A DNA stretch of 64,000 bases from Tetracentron sinense (lineage: Eukaryota; Streptophyta; Magnoliopsida; Trochodendrales; Trochodendraceae). How positions within the stretch are numbered: the stretch's first letter is position 1; each line of letters starts with the position of its first letter. Below are positions 1-12,419 of the stretch, piece after piece. Where the stretch lies: positions 17,862,607-17,926,606 of the forward strand of contig CM026568.1 of assembly GCA_015143295.1 (NCBI GenBank), in the 5' to 3' direction. Position numbers and translations under genes: made by a program. The notes under the pieces were generated by a model. That model had not been told where the DNA came from. It worked only from the letters and a program-made list of their open reading frames with translations, and made no database searches.

Positions 1-119
1 TTAATTTAGAGTTACCAAATGCTACCTTAGTGTCAGAAGATGCCTCTTTGCATGTTTAATATGCATGTACCACATCCAAATTCCCCAATGCATGTGCATA
101 TAAAAATGACGGTTAAAAA

Positions 120-830
120 AGTTTGAACAGGCCGCAATTGTTTATCATCATAGGTTAAACACTCTTCCTGATTCTTTCATAAAGTAGCTAACTCTCACAG
201 AATAGCTAATTTTATTGACAAACTTAAGGTGGATAGGGAATGGTTGGAGGAAGAGGAGGTGATCAAGAACGCCTTTGTCACCTATTTTGAGAACCTTTGC
301 AAAAAAAAAAATGTGAACCCTTCAGGCCAGAACTAGATGATCTTCCTTTTGATGGCCTTTCAGATGAACAGAGAAAATTTAAGTCTTTTGAAGAGGCAGA
401 AATCTTGAATGCCTAAAAAACACGAAAATGGGACAAAGCCCTGAGCCTGAATGGCTTCTCCATTGAGATTTTTAAGGTGTGTTGGGAGATAGACAGTAGG
501 CCCTGATGAAGGGCAAGTGTTGCAGGAATTCTTTGACTAGGTAGTTTTGATCGGATTTTAAATAGCACTTTTATCACATTAATACCCAAGAAAGAAGCTT
601 ATGCACTCAATGATTTCTGTCCAATTAGCTTGGTAGGGAGCACGTATAAAATCTTGGCAACCAAGTTAAAGATTATTACATCTTCCATTATTTTAACCAT
701 GCAAGGGGCTTTTGTGGGTGCTAAGAAAATTCTAGAAGACATCCTAATAGCCAATGAATGTGTGGATGAAAGGTTAAGATCGAGATCTCTAGGATTCAAT
801 ATATATTTTATCATCTTTATCAAGTGAAAG
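120..830 (+). mobile_element. L1-type LINE fragment (reverse transcriptase N-terminal part)
   Basis: Conceptual translation, with several stops and frameshifts, gives the usual plant L1 order. A stretch reading NFIDKL-like then DREWLEEEE comes first, then an acidic linker, then a broken K-A-P-G-P-D-G-F-like motif near 430-450 (read as KALSLNGFSIEIF). After that come TFITLIPKKEA, LNDFCPISLVGSTYKILA and GAFVGAKKILEDILIANE between about 560 and 770. These match the first RT blocks of plant L1 ORF2. The YADD box and everything downstream are absent. It is dead and truncated at both ends. The direction is opposite to the LINE that begins at 1440. Confidence 0.8.
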
Positions 831-1439
831 GGATATGTATTCTCTTTATTTTTCAATGATTATTCATGTTAATTGTTATAGAAACTTAATTATGAGTGCG
901 CATTAAAGTTGATAAGTAATTGAAATTCAATTTAGTTTCTAAACCTATTTCAATTTGCAATTGATGAATTCAATGTTATTACAAAACTGAATCAATATGT
1001 GAAGAGGAGATGGGTAATTAAATAATTTTTAATTTATGAAATACTATTAGGAAAATATTTAATTATTTAATATTACTAAAAAGCCTTTATAGGCATAATA
1101 TACTAATAACAAAATTATTAGAATAATAAAATTATAATATATAATAAGGTTAATGCTAGCAACATTCTTTTTAAACTAATTATATTCTTAATAAGGTTAA
1201 TGTTAGGGACACATGTCTTTCTTTATAAAGAAAATAAGTTTAATGCGAGTGGAACTAGCATTACCCTTTTAAGTTAAAACTTAAAAGCCCTTCAATTTAC
1301 GGACTTTTTCTATGCGCTTCGGTTAACTTCCACCGAAGTTCTGAATCTTCTCAACACTCTTTTTCTTGTTTCGGTCGAAGTTTACCAGGAAGTCTAGTGT
1401 TTTTAAAATACAAGTGCATTTTGCTTCAAACACCACAGA
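831..1439. other. AT-rich stretch without a gene
   Basis: No coding signal is seen. A short imperfect inverted pair occurs at about 1143-1262 (TAATGCTAGCAACATTCTTT-like on the left, AACTAGCATTACC on the right). It resembles the ends of the small palindromic element better preserved at 14589-14738, so it is probably a decayed copy. Confidence 0.4.
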
Positions 1440-1781
1440 ATAACCAAGCTAAATCAAAATTCTCCAAGATGGAGCACCAATGCTTCAAGAGATGATTAGC
1501 CCTTAGGCGGGTTCTAGCAAAAGATGAGGGGAGTCCTCGAAGACCCTTGAAATTCCTTTCTTTCCATAGATACTAGACTACCGATGCAAGTATCAATGCC
1601 CCCCTTCAAAACCCTCTTCCCCCAATGACACTGAGAACTTATAGGATAAGAGGTCCCGGAAGGAGTGAAGAAAGACCCAGTTGATTCCCAATAGATGAAG
1701 TGACTCCAAACTTTATACGCGAAATGGTAATGTAGTAAGAGGTGATCTATCATTTCCTCAACGTCTAGGCAAATGAAACAG

Positions 1782-2223
1782 TCGTTGGCCATCTACCACC
1801 CTCTACGTATATAGTGGTTACATGTTAGTATCTTATCCAAGGTTGCACACCAAAGAAAGAAGGATACCTTGGGAGGTTAGGCATACCTGCCTTTCATATC
1901 AATCTATAAGAGAAAGGATGGTCGGAGGTAGGAATTAAAGCTTGGTAAAGGGATCTCACTAAGAACTGACTTTTGTTGTCTTTAAAGCATGGACGGATAT
2001 CCAAGGTTGCCATCTACCACCCTCTACGTATATAGTGGTTACATGTTAGTATCTTATCCAAGGTTGCACACCAAAGAAAGAAGGATACCTTAGGAGGTTA
2101 GGCATACCTGCCTTTCATATCAATCTATAAGAGAAAGGATGGTCGGAGGTAGGAATTAAAGCTTGGTAAAGGGATCTCACTGAGAACTGACTTTTGTTGT
2201 CTTTAAAGCATGGACGGATATCC
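1782..2223. repeat. 221-bp tandem duplication inside the LINE
   Basis: Two adjacent units, about 1782-2002 and 2003-2223, differ at only a few bases (for example CTTGGGAGG versus CTTAGGAGG, and ACTAAGA versus ACTGAGA). The unit carries the LINE segment just upstream of the zf-RVT motif. The low divergence shows that it formed long after the LINE died. Confidence 0.9.
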
Positions 2224-2584
2224 CTGACAGTGGGGGAGGTGGGAACTTGGTGAAGTCTGGCAAGGAGGTTTTGAAGGTTGTCTAACTCCTAGTCATTGAG
2301 ATTACACCTCAAGCGAGGGCACCTGACTTAGGAATCCACTTAAACGGATCTATCAGATGCTAAGTGCCAAATCGAGCTGAAGTCATTGCTAAGGATAGTG
2401 AGACCCACTCCTTTTCATTATGATCACTAAGGCTTTTAGCAATTAACATAATGATATCTAGCATTTAGCATCTTCCTCTTTTAGGAATCGAATTAGATGA
2501 TTTGTCCAACCTACCCCTCAAATGGAACTACTCTTAACACATTTATCACATCTCCCTTAACAATACCACAACACACCTTGTAGA

Positions 2585-3601
2585 CATGGTTCAAAATATC
2601 GGTATCGATCGCCGTATCGGTAAGTCCAAAATAGGATATGTATCGGCGTATCGGTACCGTATCGGTTGGATACGGCGGAAAAATTCAGGATACGCTAAAA
2701 AAAGCTTGGATACGCAAGGAAAAACTTGGATACCTTACATAAAGCCTCTTTTAATGCAAATATAAGTTAAAAACAAACTAAATGAAGGTCTCCAACTATA
2801 TTTATAATTATACATATGAGAGTTAACAAATTTATAAGTTAAAAAAGGCGTGTATGCTGATAAATATGTATGAAAATACAAACCATAGTTACTTAACCAA
2901 GTGATAGAATCTCACTTGTATTATTAAATCAAAAATATGAAAATACATAAACCCTTGTATTCACAAATCAAGTTACACACATAATAGAAGCTCAATACCA
3001 CATTGAGCTTCGTGCCGGCTCATACTCTATCATTGTGGGATCAGGAATTGAGTAGAGTGATACATTATAAGTTGTTCAAACATGATGATACCATTATGTC
3101 CAAGTCATCATCGTGCGGTACATGCCCAGGTACATTTGTACATATGTCTGCTGCTGAGTCGTGATCTGTCCATAACTGTCGGTCGAAGACTCGGATTGAG
3201 CATCATAACCAGTGGCTCTTGATAAATAGGGTTTGGCTGGGGCATCATAACCAGTGGCTCTTGATAAGTAGGGCTGGGCTGGGCTGGGGCATCATAACCA
3301 AGGGAATAACCTTATTTACATATTAATATCTAAAGTAAATGAAAGTAAAATCAAGTTAAAATCATTTACTTAAATAATATATTATGTAAATAAGTTGTGT
3401 GTATCGGGTTTGTATTGTGGATCCTAGTGTAAATGGAAGGAGAAAAAAATTAACTGAAAAATCCTTGTATCGAGTGTATCGGGTCTGTATCGGCCCGATA
3501 CAGTGGAGTTTTTTTTTCCAGCGTACTAGTGTATCGGGTAGCTCCAAATAGGATACGTATCGGCCCGTATCGGTCGATACGTATCGATATTTTAAACCAT
3601 G
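2585..3601 (-). mobile_element. hAT-like non-autonomous element, copy A
   Basis: The element begins CATGGTTCAAAATATCGG and ends CGATATTTTAAACCATG. It is flanked by the 8-bp target duplication CTTGTAGA (2577-2584 and 3602-3609). Subterminal regions are packed with short motifs of the type GATACGTATCGG. On minus, about 2991-3310 reads as a protein remnant including [30 protein letters not shown] and [16 protein letters not shown], ending in a stop. It is inserted inside LINE reverse transcriptase sequence. Length is 1017 bp. Orientation is given as that of the coding remnant. The 8-bp duplication favours hAT over Mutator, but no transposase was seen. Confidence 0.85.
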
Positions 3602-4331
3602 CTTGTAGACAGCCATCGTAAACCCATCGGGATCAAGAGCCTTACCCACCAAACAAGGTTTCTACCTCTAGTACCGTTTGACCATGTGTCACCTTGTTTT
3701 TTCTTGGATTTAACCTAACCGTCTAAAGACATTTACAAGGGTCACATCATGTCTAAGAAGGAAGCTTTTTAGGCCTACCGCTAACACGACCTGCTCTACA
3801 CATCCCCGTGGAAGGTGGTTTTCCAATGCATCCCATTTGTCAACCGACCTATCCCACTCATAGCGTGTCAACTACTCAGCCCATCGCAATTTGTGAATGC
3901 ACAATGGATCTTCCTCCACATGTCCACTCAAGCTGGCACTTCTTTGTCTTAGGATCACAACCAAAGTACCAAACCACGTTGATCTATCTTTTCGAGAACC
4001 CCCTTCCCCTAGATCCACATCAATAAGCTTAGGCGTATAGGTGGTGGGTGTATAATCCATGTCATAATCCCTGATAGTCGTGGACCCCAAAGAATCCACG
4101 CCATCATCATCTACCCTGCAAGCCTCCAATGTTTTAAGGTCTCCTCAACATTGGAGTGCCTCCTACCAATCCATTTTCATCTAAAACTCCTCTTGTCTCT
4201 ATCTTCTCTAACATACATTGGATTAAGTCGAACAAGGCAGGGTGGGTGGATTCACCTTTATTTGTGTGAGGTCACTCCCTTTCTTTTGTACATCCCTTAT
4301 GTTTTTAGGGTGGTTTCCATCCTTGTCCATC

Positions 4332-5392
4332 CATGGTTTAAAAAATCATTATGTATTGACCAATACGGGCCGATACGTATCCTGTTTAGAGCTACTGATA
4401 CACTGGTATGCTGAAAAAAAAAACTCCCCCGTATCAGACCGATACAGGCCCGATATGGGAGATTTTTCTTTTTTCTCCCATTTCATTTACACTAGGATCC
4501 ATAGCACAGACCTGATACGCACAACTTATTTATATAAAATATTATTTAAGTAAATAATTTTAAATTCATTTTATTTTCATATACTTAAGATATTAATATG
4601 CAAATAAGGTTATCTCCCATTTGAATTCAATAAAAATTATCTTGATCCAAATTTTAAATTCATTTTACTTTCATATACTTAAGATATTAATATGCAAATA
4701 AGGTTATCCCCTATTTGAATTTAATAAAAATTATTTTGATCCAAATTCCTTAAGAAAAGTCAACTTTTAGTTCAAGAACAAAATCCTCTTTTTAACACCT
4801 TTTAGGGACTGTGTCAAAATTTCAACTTTCAATAAGGTATTCTCAAATATCAAAATTTTATAAACTTTATTATATCAAAATTTACCAAAGCCCATAAGTT
4901 GGCAAAAAAAGTCTCATACTTTAGTTTTAAATAATATTTTTATCTACAGGGTCAAAAGTCAACTAACAATTAAGCATAAAAAGACCTACACTAAGCTTAA
5001 AATTTATGGTTGTAATTCAATACATTCTTATTTAACTCATTGAATATAAAGTTTTAATATCTAAATTATTTTTCTTATACTTAATTAAGTAACTATGGTT
5101 TGTATTTTAATACATTCTTATCAGCACAACATGCACGCCTTTTTTAACTAATAAAATTCTCAACTCTCATATGTATGGTTATAAACATAATTGGAGATCT
5201 TCATTCAATTTGTTAATAGCTTATATTTGTATTAAAAGAAAATTTAAGTAATGTATCCAAGTTTTTCATTGCGTATCTAAGTATTTCTTATCGTATCCTG
5301 ATTTTTTCCGCCATATCCATCCGATACGGTTCGATACGTATCCTGTTTTGGACTTGCCGATACAACAACCGATACCGATATTTTGAACCATG
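4332..5392 (+). mobile_element. hAT-like non-autonomous element, copy B
   Basis: Same family as copy A in the opposite orientation. It starts CATGGTTTAAAAAATC and ends CGATATTTTGAACCATG. Flanks TGTCCATC and TTCCCATC match at 6 of 8 positions, consistent with an aged 8-bp target duplication. The coding remnant of the other copies is missing. AT-rich sequence and a 94-bp tandem duplication (4557-4744) fill its place. Confidence 0.8.
4557..4744. repeat. 94-bp tandem duplication inside hAT-like copy B
   Basis: Units 4557-4650 and 4651-4744 both run from ATTTTAAATTCATTTTA to TTGATCCAA with a few substitutions. The duplication is private to copy B among the four family members in the window. Confidence 0.9.
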
Positions 5393-6400
5393 TTCCCATC
5401 CTCCACCCTTGATGAGTGATGGTTGAGATTATGGAGTCTTCTTCTAATACTATCCGAGCTACAAACTCATCTCTGATTTCCACTCAAATTCCGAATGGCA
5501 CTGAAAACACACAATCACTCCTTGCCAGATTCAGACACATTCGAGATGAGTCCAACCTGTTGATTGAGCACTTGCTTTCTTGAATCCTCCGCAAGCTTCG
5601 CCCACAACTGTTAACGTATCCTCACCACATACATGCATAGAAATCCTGAACACCCCTACCCACTATAAGCCCCCTTCAATCTCCATTTCAATTCTTGTAT
5701 TAAAGGATACAATTTGTCCAAGAGTAGGGGATGCCCATTCCACGCCTTTCCACACTCCAGGATGAGATGTGCTTCTTTAGCCGAAGGGAAGATAAATAGG
5801 TAAATCCCTCCTCCAAGCCTTCTCAACCTGACCTTGTAGGATGTTCACCCCTTGAATACATGATCTTTGATCCAGCTCTCCTCTAGTTCTTCACCTACGA
5901 ATCTTCCCACCAAGCACACTAGCAGTTATTCTTTGCAATGATCCACTCCTTTTTCACCTACCTTCATTGGGTATAATCATGCCAAATTGCCAAAGCTTTT
6001 CCTAACGGCGGGATCGTGGCCAGGCGACGACCAAACTCTATGAGTGCATCACAGAAATAAGGTGAATTTAGAGTTGGGACTCAAAAGTGCTCCAAAAGAC
6101 CAGACCTGTTCCGAGTGGGATAAAGGATGGTTGGATGAAGTTTAATGGAGGACTCTTTGCTTGGTGATCATAAGCTGACCGGAATAGGGGTCTATAGGGA
6201 TTATAGAGAAGGGATGATGGAACCTTTCTGGCCCTATACAAAAGAAAAATGAAGAAATAAAAAGTTTGTTGCATTTTAGGTCTGAAAATTCACCAGTCTT
6301 TCTTTGTACTAGAAATGGAGGGGATTCGTCAAACACCAATCCTTTAGCCTCAAAGAATTTGAAGAGATAGCTAATATTATTGAGGGAATAACATCTTAGA

Positions 6401-6488
6401 TTTAGGTGTATATAATATTATGTAGTGTACATCATAGATCATAATTTAGGTGTATATAATATTATGTAGTGTACATCATAGATCATAA
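6401..6488. repeat. 44-bp tandem duplication
   Basis: Two essentially identical 44-bp units (6401-6444 and 6445-6488), each starting TTTAGGTGTATATAATATT. They sit in the AAPT intron about 50 bp downstream of the last visible exon, between that exon and the LINE relic. Confidence 0.9.
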
Positions 6489-6536
6489 TATTGGGTATAA
6501 CTTACACAAGGAACTAGTATCATTTGGACAACTTAC

Positions 6537-9500
6537 TGTTCCCATGTTGCACCATAAAACGGAATAGCTGAAATAACCCAGAACCAGAAAGCACTTCTCC
6601 CACACATAGCAGTGCTCCCAAAAGCCAAGGTTTCAAACTGAGAAACATCAAAAAGAAACTTTTTTAAGGAAACCCGATTGCTGGGGTACACAGAGACTAC
6701 CAAAGTTGAGAAAACATACCGCACATGCGAGTGCATCACATCCTGCAATAGATTTTGGAAGGCCAAATGAATATTCCATCAATATTAGGCATTTGTATAG
6801 AAGATAAAGACAGAGATATATGAGGGGAAAAAATCCCTTTTTGGTAGTTCACAAGAAAAGGAAATCACCATGGTCAAAAAGCTCCCCCAATGGACTCGAG
6901 GAATTAGTACGTCTTGCTTGCTTCCCATCAACAGCATCAAATGTCTGGCATAGTGGCATTCAAGTTTTAAAATTGTTAATTAAAAGGTGCTTATAGACAA
7001 AGATAAGTTAATATTCCCTTCATGGTTTTTTTAAAGAAAAATTTGTTTAGGAAAGAAGAAAAAAACTATTTAGGTTAGAGCATCCCCAATGCATAAAGAC
7101 TGTGTATGGCACCACCTTTTGCAAGTTGGTCCAAATTCATTAGCACTCCAAATTATATGACCATATAAAAAAAATAAAAAATCTCTGTTATCAACTTCTT
7201 AAGAATGAGATACAACACAAATAGGAAAGAGAGCTTAAAGAGACATTATTTAAAAGAAATTCTTGAATTCTCCAAAAAAACTCAAATACTTAACAAATTA
7301 ATAATAATAACAGTGCAAAATATTATCAAGATGTAAAAAGGTACATACATCTAAATCCCCATCAGATTGAAGTGGCAACTGGTAAATGCTTGCCACAAGC
7401 ACATGGTATTTTAAGTCATTAGAGCATATGTAGTACAACCAGATAGCCAACTAACAATTCTACAAAGTAGAATGTGATATAACAATCGTATAGTATGAGG
7501 CCTCCACCACAATTTTCACAATGTTCAAATTACCATGGTTTTTAATTAAATCTAAGCTGACACAATTAGGGATCTCAAGAGTCCGGGAAACAAAACTGGC
7601 AGAGAGTAGAAAGATAAAGATGCATGCATCCAAATCTTTACATCATCAAACTTGGAATAAAATCACAGATATTCAAAATATGTTTGTCAAATGTCACCAT
7701 AAATCAACAGAGAAATGAGCTATGACAGTATGTCTACTCCATCCCTCTACAGAGCTGCGAAAACCGATACATACATTTTGTTGACTCAAATCAGTAAGGG
7801 CGGCAGGGCAGCATGAGTGTGTGTGTAAATTAAAGAACGCTAAGTCCATACTCCATATGTACTTGCTTTATGTATAATTGTGGACAAGTCCAAGCACAAG
7901 ACATTAAATATTAAAATCATAAAAAGAAAACCTTTCTACATCAATTTTGATTACAAATCATCCATAGACATCATAACTATCCAATAGGGCTGTGGTTTGA
8001 GATATATGAAATAAATATTAAGGCAAACAAATGTGGGAATATTTATGGATGCAGTGTAAAGTAGAGATGATCATTGATCAAAGTAAGTAGGTGAAAATTT
8101 TTCTATGAAAACTTTAAACATAGATACTTTTCAAGCTCATGTAGGCAGGAAGAAAAGAAAACATGCACACCAAATGGTGAATGCATGAACAAGCAGGAGA
8201 CAGTTACATGATCATATTGCTCATAGGGAACTTAAGCAAACCTGATATAAAAAGAGAAGCAATCCATGTGCAAAATGTACCCATCTTGGAGGAGCCGAAT
8301 CCAAACGAGGTGAATATATCTGAAACAGAAAAATATACAAACAACTCAGGGAAAGAAGTGACTATCAATCTAACATAAACGAATATAAAAAAATATTTCC
8401 AAACTCTGACAAACTTTTCCCAAACACAGCGTAGAACACACCAATTAATTAAGAGACCGCAACCTCACAAAATATTTACATTAATATATACCTAATTATA
8501 CCAAACCGATGACCAAACAATGGCCAAGTGATGATAATTGGCCAAATTTCCTTTCCGTGAAAGTGGTTTTCGGGCAGTATTTCCCATGATCACCAACAAG
8601 GAAAATCACAAGCATAGTTCCATCTAATATATTTTATTTTCAAGAATAACCACAAATATGCCTTGCTTTACTACACGGGGAAAATTTCTCATATTCAAAG
8701 AGAAGGTAATTATCAAGCACAATTGATTTATAACATCTATTCTATGCCAATGTGTTCCCATGAAAAGGCCCATTTCACTTTCTAAAGTTTATTTTCATGA
8801 ATACGCACATGTCAAACGAAAAGGATAATTATATTGCTGTTGTGATAAAACTAACAGTAGAATAACAAATAATATATTTTTTAAATTCTCGTATACAGAT
8901 ATCATTAAATTTTCAACTTTCCTTAAAATTATAAGAATGAATAGCAAAGCAGGTGTCATTGACTGTTTAAAACCCCTAACCTAGTTCAACTATCAAGGTA
9001 TCACAGGACATGAGTAACTTTTACATCATAAGGCCAAAGGCTAATGTGAGAGATTGATGACAAGGACCCTAGTTCGTCTGCATGAGCAAATCTGTTGAAT
9101 TTAGATAATCTATTTCTTCGATTACGACCAGAGCAATTATTTTTAAAACCTTTTGTGATTTCTTCATGTCTTTCAGAAGATATCAAAATTTTCTCAGGTC
9201 AAATGATGAGTAGACTGAGAACACTGGAACTTTACATCAGATACAAGCTATTGGAATTTTGTCACTAAGAAACCGATATCACAGAGGTCTATAAACTAAA
9301 AATTCAGTATATTAAGTATGGAACTAGAATTTCAAAATAACAATGCTACCACAGATCAAGAACTAGAAAAACATAATTATGGATGTTAGGAAGAATAGTA
9401 GCATTGCACAATTTTTAAAGAACCTAATAAATATGAGATCTGAAGAACGTAACAATATGAGAAACTCCCACATACATAGCCAAGAAGTCCGGATGTGACC

Positions 9501-11605
9501 AAGAAAATGAAACCAGTAAGTGTTATCTGAAAAAAAAAAAAAAAGGAAAAAAAAAACTATAGTAAATAAGCAAAAAGGAAACATATCTTCTCAAAACTTA
9601 ATAGTTACAAATTAATATGCAAGTGCAACCCAAGGTGACTAAGGATATATCTCTTACCATGTTTGGTCTGGAGAAGCCTCCAAATTTGTAAACATAGAAA
9701 AGGAAAGCATAGTTAGCAACTTTCAATGATGAGTCACAAGACTTGCACTGAAACAACTTCATTAATGTACAAAAAGCATTGAATGCCTAATAAATTAAAA
9801 TCAAGTTCCCACAAATGATCCAAAATCTTTTCTTGGGTACATTTTAAACGAGTATATTAAAGTAGAATGCATCCTTAACTTCTCATGTCGTATTTGCATA
9901 TGTATACATATAGAAGCTAGCTTTAATTACAATCAAGAGTCTAATAAAAATTTCAGATGATCAGGGTAAAAGCAAGCTCTCTGATAAAGTGTTACCAAAA
10001 TGTATTGAAACAAAGGCTTCAAAGTTTATTGATAAAAGTCACATTCAACTATATCATAAAACCCTCTGAGTGTGTATATGGATATAAAGTCCAAAGAGAA
10101 TAAATACTAAATCGGAAAGGACTTGTCGTTTACCATTCAAAATACCACGAAAATGTTACAGATTTGAGCTCCCCCCCCTAACAAAGAATAAGGCCTTCAT
10201 TGGTTCATCTAGATTGTAGCACCAAACAAAGTTTAAGCTCGGCAATGTACTAAATGTCCTTGTTTTAATGCCCAATAGGGTGCTAGATAACCATCTCCAT
10301 AATGATTTCCCTTTAAGAAAGGGTTATCACTGAATAAAAGAAATAGAAGTGGCTTTAGTCTAAGAGATTCTTCTAGGATTAACAAAATAACACTCTTTCA
10401 CAACCCAAACTTCAATGGTTTTAACTCCCTAGAAGACTAGTTCCGAAACTACTAGCAACTAGACACCTAGTAGAGGGAAAAATTAAAATACCAACCGAGC
10501 AACGACACTGAAGACATACCACTCTGCATGGTACTTTTGATCCTTTGTTTTATCAACACTGTTGATCCTTGGTGTCAGATCAAGTCAAATTTTGTTAAGA
10601 GGAAGAGAAAAACCTATGTCTAAAATCCAGGTTCTTAGTCTACAAAGGCTTGAGAATAAAGTTGACATACTAATAATGAAAATTTGCTATATGTTGTAGC
10701 ACGAATGAACCCTTGTACAACCCAGTCAAAACAAGAATCTTGAAGGGTATGCTAAAGATCTCCAACCAAAACAAGAATCTTGAAAAGTATGCTAAAGATC
10801 TCCAACTACAGGGTGAATAGCAACAAGGAGACAATATGCCCCTGCAGATGATAACAATATCAAAAGGAAGCTGGCAACATGAACAGAAAAAATCTTGCAA
10901 CGAACATTCCCATCAATTACCACTGCTACAGGAAATCAGGAATTACATCTCATAATTCATTTGACTGAGCAGTCAACAACTTGTATTCACAATTTAAATG
11001 TGTCGATTTAGCTCCAAATTATTATAACCTGCTATTCTCTCCAACCATCTTCTTGCCATGATTCGACGCTTGTGGACTTGGGTCATGATTATTAAATAAC
11101 TGCATGTTGTCTTAACCAACACAATATTATAACACTTAAAAGAGTATAACTACAGATCAAGAAATCCCGACACTAATCCAATTGAAATGTATGTTATAAT
11201 CTTCCCTAAAAACAGAAGCTAAGATTTAATTTTCCATTCTAGTCAACTACAAATCCAACAATTATCCAAGATAACCAAGTATTGATTTTTAGAAAGCTTA
11301 ATTACATAAATATCTTAGAGCTCTTTACTGACCCCTGCACTAAACGAATCAAATAAAAAAGGAAATAAGAGGTCCAAGACGAATTATGTGGAAAGCACAA
11401 TTAAATCATCAAAATTTATTTCAATTTGCTAACATACTCTACTACTCATGAATTGATGAAGCACTTACGGCATCCAAAGGGGAAAGAGATTCACACAACG
11501 ACCCCAAAAGGGTTGTAAAATATATTTTGCAACGTAGGAGTGATCCACACCGCTGTACTTGTATCTATGCAGGGCAGAAATGCCATGAGCTCCGATGTAA
11601 CCCAT
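6537..11605 (-). CDS. AAPT1: Aminoalcoholphosphotransferase (CDP-choline/ethanolamine phosphotransferase), 5' seven exons
   Basis: Transfers phosphocholine or phosphoethanolamine from the CDP-alcohol to diacylglycerol, the last step of the Kennedy pathway, in the ER membrane. Exons on minus: 11469-11605, 9658-9667, 9476-9526, 8242-8319, 6869-6944, 6720-6742, 6537-6637. All have GT/AG borders and compatible phases. The start ATG (11603-11605) begins MGYIGAHG, the family N-terminus. The 158 complete codons visible carry PPNMITLTGF (46-55) and the CDP-alcohol phosphotransferase signature D-G-x2-A-R-x8-G-x3-D-x3-D at residues 98-120, with every key residue present. Then follow GSTAMCGR and the hydrophobic [13 protein letters not shown]. 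The family is about 389 residues, so more than half is missing. After the donor at 6536 there is repeat and LINE sequence to position 1. The rest is either beyond the window or lost. Exons 2 (10 nt) and 6 (23 nt) are micro-exons. The choice of symbol within the AAPT family is approximate. Confidence 0.93.
10727..10806. repeat. 40-bp tandem duplication in AAPT intron 1
   Basis: Units 10727-10766 and 10767-10806, each starting CAAAACAAGAATCTTGAA, differ at two positions (GGG versus AAA around the middle). Confidence 0.85.
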
Positions 11606-12350
11606 TTTCAAGTAGGTTTTCGATTTCTTTGCAATGCACCACACTCTCTCAGTACAACCTGCTCGTCAAATTAACAAAACTAATACTTAAAATGCATTTC
11701 TCCACAGACCAAACCCCCCTCCCCCCAACACACACACAAAAAAACTAAAAAAACAGAAATTTCACGTTTGATTAGACAGATACAGTAGCTCATTCATTAT
11801 ATCTAAACCAGAAAGAGAATCCACAAATAAAGATTAGACAGATGCAGTAGCTCATTGAATCTAAACCAGAAACAGAAATCCACAAAAAAGAAAAATAAAA
11901 AACTAAAAGCTTCCTAGGTTCAGTAAAAGAGATCAAATGACTACTTATCAGGGAAATAAAAGAAGTTCAATCTAAGCAGAATACTCTGAAGTGCACTAAC
12001 TATAACGATTTTGTGGGTGGAGAACCCAAAATAAACCCTAGAATGGCGTGGATTAAACGATCAAAACAGAGATGAAAATAGTACAAATTACGCATGAAAG
12101 TGAAAGTAAACAAATAAATGATAAACATGGCAGATCTGGAAGGAAAAAATATAAGAGAGTGAAGAGATTTTTTGGACCTTGGAGTTGCAGAGAGATGGAG
12201 AGTGAAATGGGAAAGATAAAAGAGGAAAGGAGTCAGAAGGACGTATATAATACTCTCCGAGAATTGAGAATTGAGAATTGAGAATTGTGAGGAACGATGA
12301 GAAACGCCCCTCGAAATAGGGCAAAGCAGACTAAGCAACAAACCTCATTG
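11606..12350 (-). promoter_or_regulatory. AAPT 5' leader, probable leader intron and core promoter
   Basis: On minus a TATA-like TATTATATAC lies at about 12243-12255. Below it is a CT-rich stretch typical of plant 5' leaders (about 12240-12130). Further down, a pyrimidine-poor but plausible acceptor ending GACGAGCAG lies near 11665, and the ATG follows at 11605. This suggests a 5' untranslated exon and a leader intron, but the donor is not clear. Four tandem GAGAATT-like units (about 12258-12287) lie just upstream of the TATA-like box. An imperfect tandem pair of about 60 bp (11769-11889, units starting GATTAGACAGAT) lies inside the presumed leader intron. Confidence 0.5.
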
Positions 12351-12419
12351 GGAACAGCTTCACTGCTTCAGCTTGGACTTGTTATAAGTTTTCATTTAAA
12401 TTAGCCGCATCTCCACCTT

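Larger units (their letters stand above)
1440..6390 (-). mobile_element. Degraded L1-type LINE, split by two hAT-like insertions
   Basis: Read on minus from high to low coordinates. At 5600-5960 there is an ORF1-like DUF4283 stretch (LGGGIYLFIFPSAKEAHLI, then LDKLYPLIQELKW). An ORF1 C-terminal part follows at 5400-5560. An RT motif ALDPDGFTMAVYK lies at 3605-3650 and continues across an insertion into VCCGIVKGDVINVLR at about 2540-2584. The RT-distal part (SLYQALIP, GMPNLPRYPSFF) lies at 1860-2260. A zinc-binding zf-RVT-like part (CFICLDVEEMIDHLLLHYHF) lies at 1700-1790. The endonuclease and most RT blocks are missing and stops are frequent. It lies directly beyond the last visible AAPT exon in the same orientation, so it may occupy an AAPT intron. 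Confidence 0.7.

Noticed and set aside
3362-3652. Minus-strand open frame of 96 codons
   Set aside because: It runs from LINE RT sequence into the end of the hAT-like element, so it is a chance fusion.
9001-9186. Extra AAPT exon on minus
   Set aside because: The translation does not match the family and the flanking exons already join in phase without it.
9658-9747. A longer AAPT exon 2 using the acceptor at 9748-9750
   Set aside because: It would add 80 nt and put the frame into a stop after the exon 1 phase. Only the 10-nt exon restores the family's P-P-N-M-I-T-L junction.
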